This document shows, in pieces, positions 55,730 through 64,000 of a stretch of 64,000 nucleotides of DNA (the first letter of the stretch is position 1; each line of letters opens with the position of its first letter). Under the pieces are notes generated by a model. That model worked only from the letters and a program-made list of their open reading frames with translations, was not told the origin of the DNA and did not search any database. This DNA comes from Klebsiella quasivariicola (GTDB taxonomy: Bacteria; Pseudomonadota; Gammaproteobacteria; Enterobacterales; Enterobacteriaceae): NCBI RefSeq assembly GCF_002269255.1, contig NZ_CP022823.1:4836001-4900000 (forward strand), in the 5' to 3' direction. The translations under genes and the position numbers were made by a program.

Positions 55730-55923
55730 GTGACGACGTTAAAACCTTGCTGGCCCGCAATCGCTGCTGGGTGCGGCAGAAGTATCAGTATGACCCGGAC
55801 TATTTCGAAAAATGGGTCGACGGGCAGCGGCCGCTCAGCCTGCACGGCTGCGTCTACGATCTGGCTTCCGGCCATTTAACAACCCTCGTCGAACACCTCT
55901 CACCGCAGGAGCACGCCCCATGA
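55730..55923 (+). pseudogene. Carbonic anhydrase remnant with internal deletion
   Basis: After AGGAG and GTG (55730), a frame one base off encodes DVKTLLARNRCWVRQKYQ and DPDYFEKWVDGQRP, matching the N-terminus of beta-carbonic anhydrases (E. coli Can: ...DTLISNNALWS..., ...DPGFFEKLAQAQKP). It then jumps straight to LSLHGCVYDLASGHLTTL, the C-terminal part (HGWAYGIHDGLLRDL in Can). About 130-150 codons with all zinc ligands are missing. The TGA overlaps the ATG of the SulP gene, showing that the two were once an operon. Non-functional as an enzyme. Confidence 0.72.
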
Positions 55924-57389
55924 ATACGTTTCGTCAGGACTCTCTCGCTGGCATCGTCGTCTTCCTTGTCGCCCTGCCGCTGTGCCTCGGCATCGCCCAG
56001 GCCAGCGGCTTACCGCCCTTCGTCGGCCTGCTGACCGGCATCATCGGCGGCCTGGTCGTCACCGCCCTCAGCCCCTCCCGCTTCGCCGTCAGCGGCCCCG
56101 CCGCCGGACTGGTCACCATCGTCGTCGCCGCCATTGAATCCCTGGGTTCCTTCTCCCTCTTCCTGATGGCGCTGGTGCTGGCCGGTGTGCTGCAGCTGCT
56201 GTTCGGCATTCTGCGGGCCGGGCGCTTTATCTCGCTGGTTCCCGCCAGCGTCATCAAAGGCATGCTGGCGGCGATCGGCATCCTGCTGATTATGCAGCAG
56301 ATCCCCGTCGCGCTTGGCACGGCGGAAGAGACCGGGCTTGCCGATGTGGTGCAGGGCAATGCCGCTTTCTCCGTCACTGCGATTGCCGTCGCCGCGGGCG
56401 GCCTGCTGGTGCTCTGGCTGTGGGGCTCGCCGCTTATCCGCCGGGTGAAGAGCCTGCGCTGGATCCCCGGCCCGCTGATCGCCGTCCTGCTCGGCTGCGT
56501 GACCACCCTGCTGCTGACCCATTTTGCGCCGCAGCAGCTGGCCGCCCTGCCGCGTATTACCCTGCCGGCGTTCGGCAGCCTCGGCGATCTGCTGGGCGAG
56601 CTGGAGTCTCCCGCATGGAGCGCGTGGCGCAATCCGTCGGTGTGGGTGGTGGCGCTGACCCTGGCGCTGGTCGCCAGCCTCGAAACCCTGCTCAGCCAGG
56701 AGGCGCTGAAAAAGCTGCGCCCGCAAAATCCGCCGCCTTCGCCGAACCGCGAAATGGTCGCCCAGGGCGTCGGCAACCTGCTCTCCGGCGTGCTGGGGGC
56801 GATGCCGATCACCGCGGTGATCGTCCGCAGCTCGGTGAACGTCAGCAATGGCGCGCAAAGTAAACTGTCGATCTTTATCCACGGCGTGCTGCTGCTGATC
56901 TGCGGCCTGTGGTTCAGCGGCCTGCTAACCTTAATCCCGCTCGCCAGCCTCGCCGCCGTGCTGCTGTATACCGGCTATAAGCTGGCGACCCCGCGGCTGT
57001 TCATCGAGCAGTTCCGCCAGGGGGCGGCGCAGTACGTCCCGTTCCTCGCCACCATCGGCGGGATTATCGCCTGCGGCATGCTGGCGGGGATCGGGATTGG
57101 TCTTGCCACCCAGATGGCATTCAGCCTCTGGCGCAGCCATCGCCACTCGCTGCAGCTGGCGCGCTACGATGACCACTACGTGCTGCGCATCCAGCAGAAT
57201 CTGACCTTTATGCACAATCCGCATCTGCTGGCCCTGCTGGCGAAAATTCCGGAAAAGAGCGTGGTGATCGTCGAGCACGACAGCGTCGGCTACCTCGACC
57301 CGGACGTGCAGGCGGTGCTGGATGATTTTGCCGAGAACGCCCCGCAGCGCGGCATCCAGCTTAATCAGTGGCCGCTGGCCAGCCGCTGA
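55920..57389 (+). CDS. SulP-family anion (bicarbonate/sulfate) transporter
   Basis: This 489-residue transporter has 10-14 membrane helices. SulP marks are visible: DSLAGIVVFLVALPLCLGIAQASG at the N-terminus (cited in part), GPAAGLVTIV, PASVIKGMLAAIGILL, EMVAQGVGNLLSGVLGAMP and SVNVSNGAQSKLS. The C-terminus is a short STAS-like piece (VVIVEHDSVGYLDPDVQAVLDDF). Its coupling to a carbonic anhydrase remnant argues for bicarbonate transport. The start is the ATG at 55920. Confidence 0.9.
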   Translation: MNTFRQDSLAGIVVFLVALPLCLGIAQASGLPPFVGLLTGIIGGLVVTALSPSRFAVSGPAAGLVTIVVAAIESLGSFSLFLMALVLAGVLQLLFGILRAGRFISLVPASVIKGMLAAIGILLIMQQIPVALGTAEETGLADVVQGNAAFSVTAIAVAAGGLLVLWLWGSPLIRRVKSLRWIPGPLIAVLLGCVTTLLLTHFAPQQLAALPRITLPAFGSLGDLLGELESPAWSAWRNPSVWVVALTLALVASLETLLSQEALKKLRPQNPPPSPNREMVAQGVGNLLSGVLGAMPITAVIVRSSVNVSNGAQSKLSIFIHGVLLLICGLWFSGLLTLIPLASLAAVLLYTGYKLATPRLFIEQFRQGAAQYVPFLATIGGIIACGMLAGIGIGLATQMAFSLWRSHRHSLQLARYDDHYVLRIQQNLTFMHNPHLLALLAKIPEKSVVIVEHDSVGYLDPDVQAVLDDFAENAPQRGIQLNQWPLASR

Positions 57390-57500
57390 CCTTAACGGGC
57401 GGCTGGTCCGCCCGCTGCGCGACCCCTCCGATTGCCAAGCGCCGGGGAATACCATGCTCTACACTTTCTGGGTTATCACGCCAACCCCAAGGAAATGAAC

Positions 57501-58520
57501 ATGAGCATCATTAAAAGCTACGCCGCCAAAGAAGCGGGCGCCGATCTGTCGCTGTGGGAATACGATGCCGGCGAGCTGCAGCCGGAAGATGTCGAAGTTG
57601 AAGTGGAATACTGCGGGATCTGCCATTCGGACCTGTCGATGATCGACAACGAATGGGGGATGTCGAGCTACCCGCTGGTGGCCGGTCACGAGGTGATTGG
57701 CCGGGTGGCGGCGCTGGGCAGCGCGGCGCAGGATAAAGGGCTGAAGATTGGCCAGAAGGTCGGCATCGGCTGGACGGCGCGCAGCTGCGGCCATTGCGAC
57801 GCCTGCATCAGCGGCAACCAGATCAACTGTCTGGAAGGCTCGGTGCCGACCATTCTCAACCGCGGCGGCTTCGCCAATAAGCTGCGCGCCGACTGGCAGT
57901 GGGTGATCCCCCTGCCGGAGAGCATCGATCTGGCGTCCGCCGGCCCGATGCTGTGCGGCGGCATCACCGTCTTTAAACCGCTGCTGACCCACCACGTCAC
58001 CGCCACCAGCCGCGTCGGGGTGATCGGCATCGGCGGCCTCGGCCATATCGCCATTAAGCTGCTGCGGGCGATGGGCGCGGAAGTGACCGCCTTCAGCTCC
58101 AACCCGGCCAAAGAGCAGGAAGTGCTGGCGATGGGCGCCGATCGCGTGGTGAACAGCCGCGATCCTGAAGCCTTAAAAGCGCTGGCCGGTCAGTTCGACC
58201 TGATCATCAACACCGTGGCGGTGGACCTCGACTGGCAGCCGTACTTCGAAGCCCTGGCTTACGGCGGCAACTTCCATACCGTCGGCGCGGTGATGAAGCC
58301 GTTCCCGGTGCCGGCCTTTACCCTGATCGGCGGCGACCGCAGCATCTCCGGCTCGGCGACCGGTAATCCGTCCGAACTGCGCACGCTGATGAAGTTTGCC
58401 GGGCGCAGCAAAGTGGCTCCGACCACCGAGCTGTTCCCGATGTCGCAAATTAACGAAGCGCTGAAGCACGTTCGCGAAGGCAAAGCCCGCTACCGCGCGG
58501 TGCTGAAAGCCGACTTCTGA
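57501..58520 (+). CDS. ahr: NADPH-dependent aldehyde reductase Ahr (YjgB)
   Basis: This 339-residue zinc-dependent medium-chain dehydrogenase is very close to E. coli Ahr. Catalytic zinc ligands lie in YCGICHSD and GHEVIGR, structural zinc cysteines in CGHCDACISGNQINC, and the NADP fold in GVIGIGGLGHIA. It reduces a range of aldehydes to alcohols in the cytoplasm. In E. coli ahr lies beside leuX too, so this flank is conserved core. The start at 57501 follows AAGGAAATGAAC. Confidence 0.94.
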   Translation: MSIIKSYAAKEAGADLSLWEYDAGELQPEDVEVEVEYCGICHSDLSMIDNEWGMSSYPLVAGHEVIGRVAALGSAAQDKGLKIGQKVGIGWTARSCGHCDACISGNQINCLEGSVPTILNRGGFANKLRADWQWVIPLPESIDLASAGPMLCGGITVFKPLLTHHVTATSRVGVIGIGGLGHIAIKLLRAMGAEVTAFSSNPAKEQEVLAMGADRVVNSRDPEALKALAGQFDLIINTVAVDLDWQPYFEALAYGGNFHTVGAVMKPFPVPAFTLIGGDRSISGSATGNPSELRTLMKFAGRSKVAPTTELFPMSQINEALKHVREGKARYRAVLKADF

Positions 58521-58650
58521 TGATTCTCTCCCGCCGGGCGGCCCGCTCGCCCGGCGTTTTCCCCGTCGCTTCATCAAACCGTCATCTCCCCGCCATGCCT
58601 CTGTAGTCATTGCTTCCCACAATCCGGGCTTCGATAAATGGCTGAACGAG

Positions 58651-59535
58651 ATGCGCGTCACCATGAGAAAGACCTGGCTTCCCTGGCTGATCCTGTCGCC
58701 TTCCCTGCTGTTTTTACTGCTGTTTACCTGGTTCCCGCTGGGGCGTTCGGTGTATGACAGCCTGTTTGATACCCGCATGGCCAGCGACGGCGCGCAGTAC
58801 GTCGGCCTGGATAACTTCGTCCGCCTGTTTGCCGATAACGTCTTCTGGCAGTCGTTGGGCAATAACCTGCTCTATATCCTGCTGACGGTGGTGCCTGGGG
58901 TGACGCTCGCCCTGCTGCTGGCGGTCGCCCTGAGCGAGAACCATCGCGTCAACCGCTGGCTGCGCACCGCCTTCTTCTTCCCGATGATTATCCCGATGGT
59001 CAGCGCCGCCGCGCTGTGGCTGTTTATCTTTATGCCCGGCCTCGGCCTGCTCGACCACTATCTGGCGAAGCTGTTCGGGCCGATGAACAACAACTGGCTG
59101 GGGCGCAGCAACAGCGCGCTGCTGGCCCTGGCGCTGATCGGCGTATGGAAGTTCGCCGGCTACTACATGCTGTTTTTCCTCGCCGGGCTGCAGAGCATTC
59201 CGGCCTCGACGCGGGAAGCGGCGCTGATGGAGGGGGCTACCCGCACGCAGGTCTTTTTTAAGGTCACGCTACCGCTGCTGCGCCCGACCCTGAGCTTTGT
59301 GATCACCACCGCGCTGATCTACTCCATCACCCAGATCGACCACGTGGCGGTGATGACCCGCGGCGGGCCGGACAACGCCACCACCGTGCTGCTCTATTAC
59401 ATCCAGAATCTCGCCTGGGATACACACGACCTCGGCAAAGCCTCCGCCGCCACCTTCCTGACCCTGACCGGGCTGTTCGCCTTCTCGCTGATTAACCTGA
59501 AATTGCTGGAAAAAGGAGCCCACTATGAGCGCTGA
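58651..59535 (+). CDS. Ugp-like ABC permease, first subunit
   Basis: This 294-residue MalF/UgpA-type permease has six helices and the cytoplasmic EAA loop (STREAALMEGATRTQVFFKVTLP, cited in part). The start could be 58651 or 58663; neither has a strong ribosome-binding site. It is the first gene of a five-gene unit (two permeases, gpdQ, ATPase, binding protein). The presence of GpdQ suggests glycerophosphodiesters or glycerol-3-phosphate-like compounds as substrate. It is a paralogue rather than the ugpBAECQ operon itself. Confidence 0.85.
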   Translation: MRVTMRKTWLPWLILSPSLLFLLLFTWFPLGRSVYDSLFDTRMASDGAQYVGLDNFVRLFADNVFWQSLGNNLLYILLTVVPGVTLALLLAVALSENHRVNRWLRTAFFFPMIIPMVSAAALWLFIFMPGLGLLDHYLAKLFGPMNNNWLGRSNSALLALALIGVWKFAGYYMLFFLAGLQSIPASTREAALMEGATRTQVFFKVTLPLLRPTLSFVITTALIYSITQIDHVAVMTRGGPDNATTVLLYYIQNLAWDTHDLGKASAATFLTLTGLFAFSLINLKLLEKGAHYER

Positions 59536-60412
59536 CATCTCGCCGCTGATGGTCCGCACGCCCGCCGCTACGCGTCCGCTGTGGTTGCGCCTGCGTCGCT
59601 CGCAGCCCTTTACCCTGACGGTAATCATGTGCTGCCTGGCGCTGCTATGGGTGAGCCCGTTTATCTGGATGCTGGCCACCTCGTTCAGCGCCACTACCTT
59701 CGGCGACGATATGGCGTCGCTGCTGCCGCGCCTGCCGCTGACCCTCGATAACTTCCGCGACGCCTGGAACAGCGCCGACTGGCTGAGCCTGTACGCCAAC
59801 ACCCTTATCTTCACCTTCGGCACCTTCTTCGTGCAGCTGTTGACCATCACCACCGCCGGGTACGTCTTCGCCTGCCACGAATTTCGCGGCAAGCAGACGC
59901 TGTTTCTTCTGTTCCTGGTGCAGCTGATGATCATGCCGGTAGTGATGATGGTGCCGAACATGCTGACCCTGAAAACCTTCGGCCTGCTCAACACCCTGAC
60001 CGGCGTGATGATGCCCTACTTCACCTCGGCGTTTGGCGTGTTTCTGATGCGCCAGGCGTTCCTCGCCATCCCGAAAGAGCTGGAGGAGGCGGCGCTGATG
60101 GAGGGCTGCCGCTGGTGGCAGGTGCTGTTCCGCGTACTGCTGCCGATGTCCTGGCCGTCGGTGCTGGCCTTCGCCACCGTTAGCATTACCTACCACTGGA
60201 ACGAGTACCTGTGGCCGCTGATGATGCTCAACGATCCCGATAAGCAGGTGCTGACCGTCGGGCTGGTCTCCTTCGCCATGGGCGCCGAATCCGGCGGCCA
60301 GTGGGGCACCATCGGCGCCGGGACGCTGATGGTCTGCCTGCCGCTGATGCTGGCGTTCATCCTTTTCCAGAAACAGTTCCTGCGAAGCTTCGGCTTCTCC
60401 GGGATCAAATAA
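59525..60412 (+). CDS. Ugp-like ABC permease, second subunit
   Basis: This 295-residue MalG/UgpE-type permease has six helices and the EAA loop LEEAALMEGCRWWQVLFRVLLP. It overlaps the first permease gene by eleven bases, and AAAGGAG lies before its ATG. It pairs with the preceding permease to form the membrane channel of the importer. Confidence 0.87.
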   Translation: MSADISPLMVRTPAATRPLWLRLRRSQPFTLTVIMCCLALLWVSPFIWMLATSFSATTFGDDMASLLPRLPLTLDNFRDAWNSADWLSLYANTLIFTFGTFFVQLLTITTAGYVFACHEFRGKQTLFLLFLVQLMIMPVVMMVPNMLTLKTFGLLNTLTGVMMPYFTSAFGVFLMRQAFLAIPKELEEAALMEGCRWWQVLFRVLLPMSWPSVLAFATVSITYHWNEYLWPLMMLNDPDKQVLTVGLVSFAMGAESGGQWGTIGAGTLMVCLPLMLAFILFQKQFLRSFGFSGIK

Positions 60413-60422
60413 GGAGTGATTC

Positions 60423-61247
60423 ATGCTGTTAGCGCACATTTCCGATACCCATTTCCGCAGCCGCGGCGAGAAGCTGTACGGCTTTATCGACGTCAATGCC
60501 GCCAACGCCGACGTGGTCTCCCAGCTTAACGCGCTGCGCGAGCGCCCGGACGCGGTGGTGGTGAGCGGGGATATCGTCAACTGCGGCCGTCCGGAGGAGT
60601 ATCAGGTCGCCCGCCAGATCCTCGGCAGCCTGAACTATCCGCTGTATCTGATCCCCGGCAACCACGACGACAAAGCCCATTTTCTGGAGCATCTTCACCC
60701 GCTGTGCCCGCAGCTGGGTAACGATCCGCAAAATATGCGCTATGCGGTGGATGACTTCGCCACCCGCCTGCTGTTTATCGACTCCAGTCATGCCGGCACC
60801 TCAAAAGGCTGGCTGACCGACGAGACCATCGGCTGGCTGGAAGCGCAGCTGTTCAACGGCGGCGACAAACCGGCAACGGTGTTTATGCACCACCCGCCTC
60901 TGCCGCTGGGCAATGCGCAGATGGACCCGATCGCCTGCGAAAACGGCCACCGACTGCTGGCGCTGGTGGAGCGTTTCCCGTCGCTGACGCGCATCTTCTG
61001 CGGCCATAACCACAGCCTGACCATGACCCAGTATCGCCAGGCGCTGATCTCCACCATTCCCGGCACCGTCCATCAGGTGCCGTACTGCCACGAAGACACC
61101 CGGCCCTATTACGACCTCTCCCCGGCCTCGTGCCTGATGCACCGTCAGGTCGGCGATCAGTGGGTGAGCTACCAGCACTCGCTGGCCCACTACGCCGGGC
61201 CGTGGCTGTACGACGAAAACATCAGTTGCCCAACGGAAGAGCGCTAA
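60423..61247 (+). CDS. gpdQ: Glycerophosphodiesterase GpdQ
   Basis: This 274-residue binuclear metallophosphoesterase is nearly identical to the structurally known GpdQ of Klebsiella (Enterobacter) aerogenes. All metal ligands are present at the same numbers: D8, H10, D50, N80 (IPGNHDD), H156, H195 and H197 (CGHNHS). It hydrolyses glycerophosphoethanolamine and other mono- and diesters, including promiscuously some phosphotriesters. It starts 10 bases after the permease gene with AAGGAG and has no signal peptide, so it acts on imported substrate. Confidence 0.95.
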   Translation: MLLAHISDTHFRSRGEKLYGFIDVNAANADVVSQLNALRERPDAVVVSGDIVNCGRPEEYQVARQILGSLNYPLYLIPGNHDDKAHFLEHLHPLCPQLGNDPQNMRYAVDDFATRLLFIDSSHAGTSKGWLTDETIGWLEAQLFNGGDKPATVFMHHPPLPLGNAQMDPIACENGHRLLALVERFPSLTRIFCGHNHSLTMTQYRQALISTIPGTVHQVPYCHEDTRPYYDLSPASCLMHRQVGDQWVSYQHSLAHYAGPWLYDENISCPTEER

Positions 61248-61252
61248 CCGCC

Positions 61253-62326
61253 ATGCTCAGTCTGCAAAACATCAGTAAACGTTTCGACAGCAAACCGGCG
61301 CTCAGCGCCCTGTCGCTGGATATTCACGAAGGCGAATTCGTGGTGCTGGTCGGCCCGTCGGGCTGCGGGAAAAGCACCCTGCTGCGCCTGCTCGCCGGGC
61401 TGGAGCCGGTCAGCGAAGGCCAAATCTGGCTGCATGATGAGAACATCACCGCCACCACGCCGCGCGAGCGCAACTTCGCGATGATCTTCCAGAACTATGC
61501 CCTGTTTCCGCATCTGTCGGTGCGCGACAACATCACCTTCGGCATGAAGGTGCGCAAGGAAGAGAAAAACAGCTGGCAGCCGCGGGTGGACAAAGTGGCG
61601 CAGATGCTGCAGCTGGAGGCACTGCTCGACCGCAAACCGGCGAAGCTCTCCGGCGGCCAGCGCCAGCGGGTGGCGATGGCCCGGGCGATCGTGCGCAATC
61701 CGCGGCTGTTCCTGATGGACGAGCCGCTCTCCAACCTCGACGCCCGCCTGCGCAGCGAAGTGCGTGACAGCATTATGGCCCTCCATCAGCAGTTGAAAAC
61801 CAGCACCATCTATGTGACCCACGACCAGACCGAGGCCATGTCGATGGCTGACCGCATCGTGGTGATGAACGGCGGCCACGTGCAACAGGTCGGGCGCCCG
61901 GAGTATCTGTATGCCAACCCGGCCAACCTGTTCGTGGCCGGATTTATCGGTTCGCCGGCGATGAACCTGCTGTCGCTGCCCTGCGCCAACGGTGCAGTAC
62001 TGTTGGGAGAACAGCGCTATCCGCTGCCGCCGCGCCACCGGGATCAGACCCGCGTCTGGCTGGGCGTTCGCCCGGAACATATTACCGACCGCGTGGAGGA
62101 GGGCCATCTGCGCCTGCCGGGCACCGTCCTGCAACGAGAACTGATGGGAGCCGATTATCTACTCCACGTCAGCACCCCAATCGGCACCCTGCGCTTTAGC
62201 CGCCGCCACCGTGGCACGGTGCCGGAAAAAGGCGAATCGCTAACGATCGGCTTTTCGCCTGCCGATGTGCATCTTTTTCATGCTGAGACCCAGCATAATT
62301 TACTGATGGAGTGTAATCATGTTTAA
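61253..62326 (+). CDS. Ugp/Mal-type ABC ATPase
   Basis: This 357-residue MalK/UgpC-class ATPase has Walker A GPSGCGKST, signature LSGGQRQRVAMARAI, Walker B LFLMDEPLSNLDARL and an H-loop in YVTHDQTEAMS, followed by a TOBE regulatory domain (LGVRPEHI). The start at 61253 lies five bases after the gpdQ stop. It energises the two permeases. Confidence 0.88.
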   Translation: MLSLQNISKRFDSKPALSALSLDIHEGEFVVLVGPSGCGKSTLLRLLAGLEPVSEGQIWLHDENITATTPRERNFAMIFQNYALFPHLSVRDNITFGMKVRKEEKNSWQPRVDKVAQMLQLEALLDRKPAKLSGGQRQRVAMARAIVRNPRLFLMDEPLSNLDARLRSEVRDSIMALHQQLKTSTIYVTHDQTEAMSMADRIVVMNGGHVQQVGRPEYLYANPANLFVAGFIGSPAMNLLSLPCANGAVLLGEQRYPLPPRHRDQTRVWLGVRPEHITDRVEEGHLRLPGTVLQRELMGADYLLHVSTPIGTLRFSRRHRGTVPEKGESLTIGFSPADVHLFHAETQHNLLMECNHV

Positions 62327-63629
62327 ACCCTTAACCGCCCTGACGGTTGGGCTCAGCCTCGCTCTGAGCGGCGCGGCGCTGGCGAAAGAGAAAATAGACT
62401 TCATGTTCCCGGCGCCGGTGGACGGCAAGCTGACCATGGAGATGACCCGCGTCATTAAGCAATTCAACGACTCGCAGCAGGATGTCGAAGTGCGCGGGAT
62501 CTTCACCGGCAACTACGACACCACCAAGATCAAAGCCGAATCGGCGCAGAAGGCCGGCCAGCCGCCGGCACTGGTGATCATGTCCGCCAACTTCACCACC
62601 GATCTGGCGCTGAAGGATGAGATCCTGCCGATGGATGAGCTGTTTAAATATGGCGATCAAAAGGCCGGCGATTTTCTGCAAAAGGAATTCTGGCCCGCGA
62701 TGCATAAGAACGCCCAGGTGATGGGCACCACCTATGCGATCCCGTTCCATAACTCGACGCCGATCCTCTACTACAACAAGACAATGTTCGACCAGGCCGG
62801 GATCAAACAGCCGCCGCAGACCTGGGCCGAGCTGCTGGCCGATGCCAAAAAGCTGACCGACGAGAGTAAAGGCCAGTGGGGGATCATGCTGCCGTCGACC
62901 AACGACGACTACGGCGGCTGGATCTTCTCGGCGCTGGTGCGCGCCAACGGCGGGAAATACTTTAACGAAGACTATCCGGGCGAGGTCTATTACAACTCGC
63001 CGACCGCCATCGGCGCTCTGCGCTTCTGGCAGGATCTGATTTACAAGGACAAGGTGATGCCGTCCGGGGTGCTGAACTCAAAGCAGATCAGCGCTTCATT
63101 CTTCTCCGGTAAGCTCGGGATGGCGATGCTCAGCACCGGCGCGCTGGGCTTTATGCGTGAGAACAGCAAAGACTTTGAGCTTGGGGTGGCGATGCTGCCA
63201 GCCAAAGAGCAGCGCGCGGTGCCGATCGGCGGCGCCAGCCTGGTGAGCTTTAAAGGCATCAACGAGGCGCAGAAGAAAGCGGCGTATCAGTTCCTAACCT
63301 ATCTGGTGAGCCCCAACGTGAACGGGGCGTGGAGCCGCTTCACCGGCTACTTCTCGCCGCGCAAGGCGTCATACGATACGCCGGAGATGAAGGCCTATCT
63401 GCAGCAGGATCCGCGGGCGGCGATCGCGCTTGAGCAGCTGAAGTACGCCCATCCATGGTACTCCACCTGGGAGACCGTGGCGGTGCGTAAGGCGATGGAG
63501 AACCAGCTGGCGGCGGTGGTCAATGATGCCAAAGTGACGCCGGAAGCGGCGGTGCAGGCGGCGCAGAAGGAAGCCGACGCGCTGATGAAACCTTATGTGG
63601 ATAAGACCGCGCTGGCGGAAGTGAAGTGA
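62319..63629 (+). CDS. Ugp-like periplasmic binding protein
   Basis: This 436-residue family 1 solute-binding protein has a signal peptide (MFKPLTALTVGLSLALSGAA) cleaved near ALAKEK. The fold marks IPFHNSTPILYYNKTMF and SGKLGMAMLSTGAL match UgpB. It overlaps the ATPase gene by eight bases. The ligand is probably a glycerophosphodiester; the exact compound is uncertain. Confidence 0.88.
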   Translation: MFKPLTALTVGLSLALSGAALAKEKIDFMFPAPVDGKLTMEMTRVIKQFNDSQQDVEVRGIFTGNYDTTKIKAESAQKAGQPPALVIMSANFTTDLALKDEILPMDELFKYGDQKAGDFLQKEFWPAMHKNAQVMGTTYAIPFHNSTPILYYNKTMFDQAGIKQPPQTWAELLADAKKLTDESKGQWGIMLPSTNDDYGGWIFSALVRANGGKYFNEDYPGEVYYNSPTAIGALRFWQDLIYKDKVMPSGVLNSKQISASFFSGKLGMAMLSTGALGFMRENSKDFELGVAMLPAKEQRAVPIGGASLVSFKGINEAQKKAAYQFLTYLVSPNVNGAWSRFTGYFSPRKASYDTPEMKAYLQQDPRAAIALEQLKYAHPWYSTWETVAVRKAMENQLAAVVNDAKVTPEAAVQAAQKEADALMKPYVDKTALAEVK

Positions 63630-63661
63630 CGCTTTACCCGTCATCGTCACCCTCACCCTGG

Positions 63662-63760
63662 CCCTCTCCCTGAGGGAGAGGGGACTGTCCGGCGCCGTGG
63701 TTGAGCCCTGAGTCCGGGAGAGGGGGCTGTCCGGCGCTGTGGTTGAGCCCTGAGTCCGGT
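63662..63760. repeat. REP-like repeat region after the gpdQ operon
   Basis: A 21-base palindrome (63662-63671 with 63673-63682, centre G63672) is followed by two direct copies of CTGTCCGGCGCYGTGGTTGA... (63685-63718 and 63726-63759), each ending CCCTGAGTCCGG. Such palindromic and direct-repeat clusters are common between operons in Klebsiella. No gene is present between 63630 and 63815. Confidence 0.75.
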
Positions 63761-63770
63761 TGAGGAAGGA

Positions 63771-63800
63771 AAAAAAGCAGGCCATACCCGGTATGGCCTG
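63771..63800 (-). terminator. Terminator of the iolE-like gene
   Basis: A 10-bp stem CAGGCCATAC / GTATGGCCTG (63778-63787 with 63791-63800) is followed on the minus strand by CTTTTTTTCC. Confidence 0.87.
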
Positions 63801-63815
63801 AAAATGTCACAACGA

Positions 63816-64000
63816 TTAGATCCCTGCCGTTTCGCGGATATATTTGCGCGCTTTGACGGCGTATTCGAAAGGATTAGCCAGGGCAGGATCCTGCTCGGCT
63901 TCCACCACCATCCAGCCTTTATAGCCAGCGTCGTCCAGCAGTTTGAACACTGGACGGAAATCGATCACCCCGTCGCCCGGGACGGTGAAGGTGCCTTTTT
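63816..64000 (-). CDS. iolE: IolE-like inosose dehydratase/sugar-phosphate isomerase, C-terminal part
   Basis: The minus strand encodes the last 60 or so residues: FTVPGDGVIDFRPVFKLLDD, AGYKGWMVVEAEQDPALANP, FEYAVKARKYIRETAGI and a stop at 63816. This matches the C-terminus of IolE (myo-inosose-2 dehydratase) of the xylose-isomerase-like TIM barrel family; IolH and IolI are related alternatives. The rest lies outside the window. It probably belongs to an inositol catabolism operon continuing to the right. Confidence 0.8.
   Translation of the reverse strand, partial: KGTFTVPGDGVIDFRPVFKLLDDAGYKGWMVVEAEQDPALANPFEYAVKARKYIRETAGI

Overview
The window is a chromosomal segment of an enterobacterium, most probably Klebsiella (K. 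pneumoniae complex or a close relative). The grounds are a complete rrn operon of enterobacterial type, an E. coli-like yhiI-rbbA-yhhJ operon, roxA, blc, leuX and ahr, a GpdQ almost identical to the remembered K. aerogenes enzyme, and a high-GC core. The core is interrupted by a visibly AT-richer accessory island between about 41.4 and 55.0 kb.

Layout. 0-2 kb: end of a sugar-type ABC importer (ATPase partial, binding protein). 2.1-3.25 kb: a second tryptophanyl-tRNA synthetase preceded by a Trp-rich leader peptide and attenuator hairpins. 3.5-8.9 kb: yhiI-rbbA-yhhJ export/ribosome-associated ABC system and a small membrane protein. 9.5-15.15 kb: rrn operon on the minus strand (16S, tRNA-Glu, 23S, 5S, T1/T2-like terminators, P1/P2 promoters). 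15.4-25.5 kb: roxA, then a copper/silver efflux locus with the gene order of plasmid sil operons (silE-like, cusS, cusR, divergent cusCFBA around one CusR box). 25.6-34.4 kb: DUF1294 gene, blc, a MlrA/BluR-like MerR regulator and a nine-gene, almost entirely 4-nt-overlapped operon for modifying membrane lipids. Its cyclopropane-synthase-like enzyme lacks bicarbonate-binding residues. 34.4-41.3 kb: REP-type repeats and a xyloside/xylose locus (carbohydrate porin, xylA, symporter, GH43 xylosidase).

41.5-55.0 kb is a defence and competition island at leuX. It contains a probable phosphorothioate-DNA-dependent HNH restriction gene split by a complete IS5-group element with 4-bp target duplication, an orphan T6SS module (Hcp, immunity candidate, Tlde1-type L,D-transpeptidase effector), a decayed second copy of the HNH restriction gene, a COG2958-like HTH/PD-(D/E)XK protein, and a full type IC restriction-modification locus with a PrrC anticodon nuclease between hsdS and hsdR. 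That is the architecture of the E. coli prr locus. The HsdS central repeat carries two tandem 12-bp TAEL units, the type of repeat whose copy number sets the target spacer in EcoR124. A 3'-truncated P4-type integrase lies beside leuX.

55.1-64 kb: an extraordinarily G-poor tract, a carbonic-anhydrase remnant with an internal deletion, a SulP transporter, ahr, a five-gene Ugp-like glycerophosphodiester uptake operon containing gpdQ, REP-like repeats, and the 3' end of an iolE-like gene.

The strongest candidates for new biology are the trpS2 attenuator, the Klebsiella-type prr locus with its neighbours, and the MerR-controlled lipid operon. All assignments come from reading the sequence and remembered family features; no database search was run.
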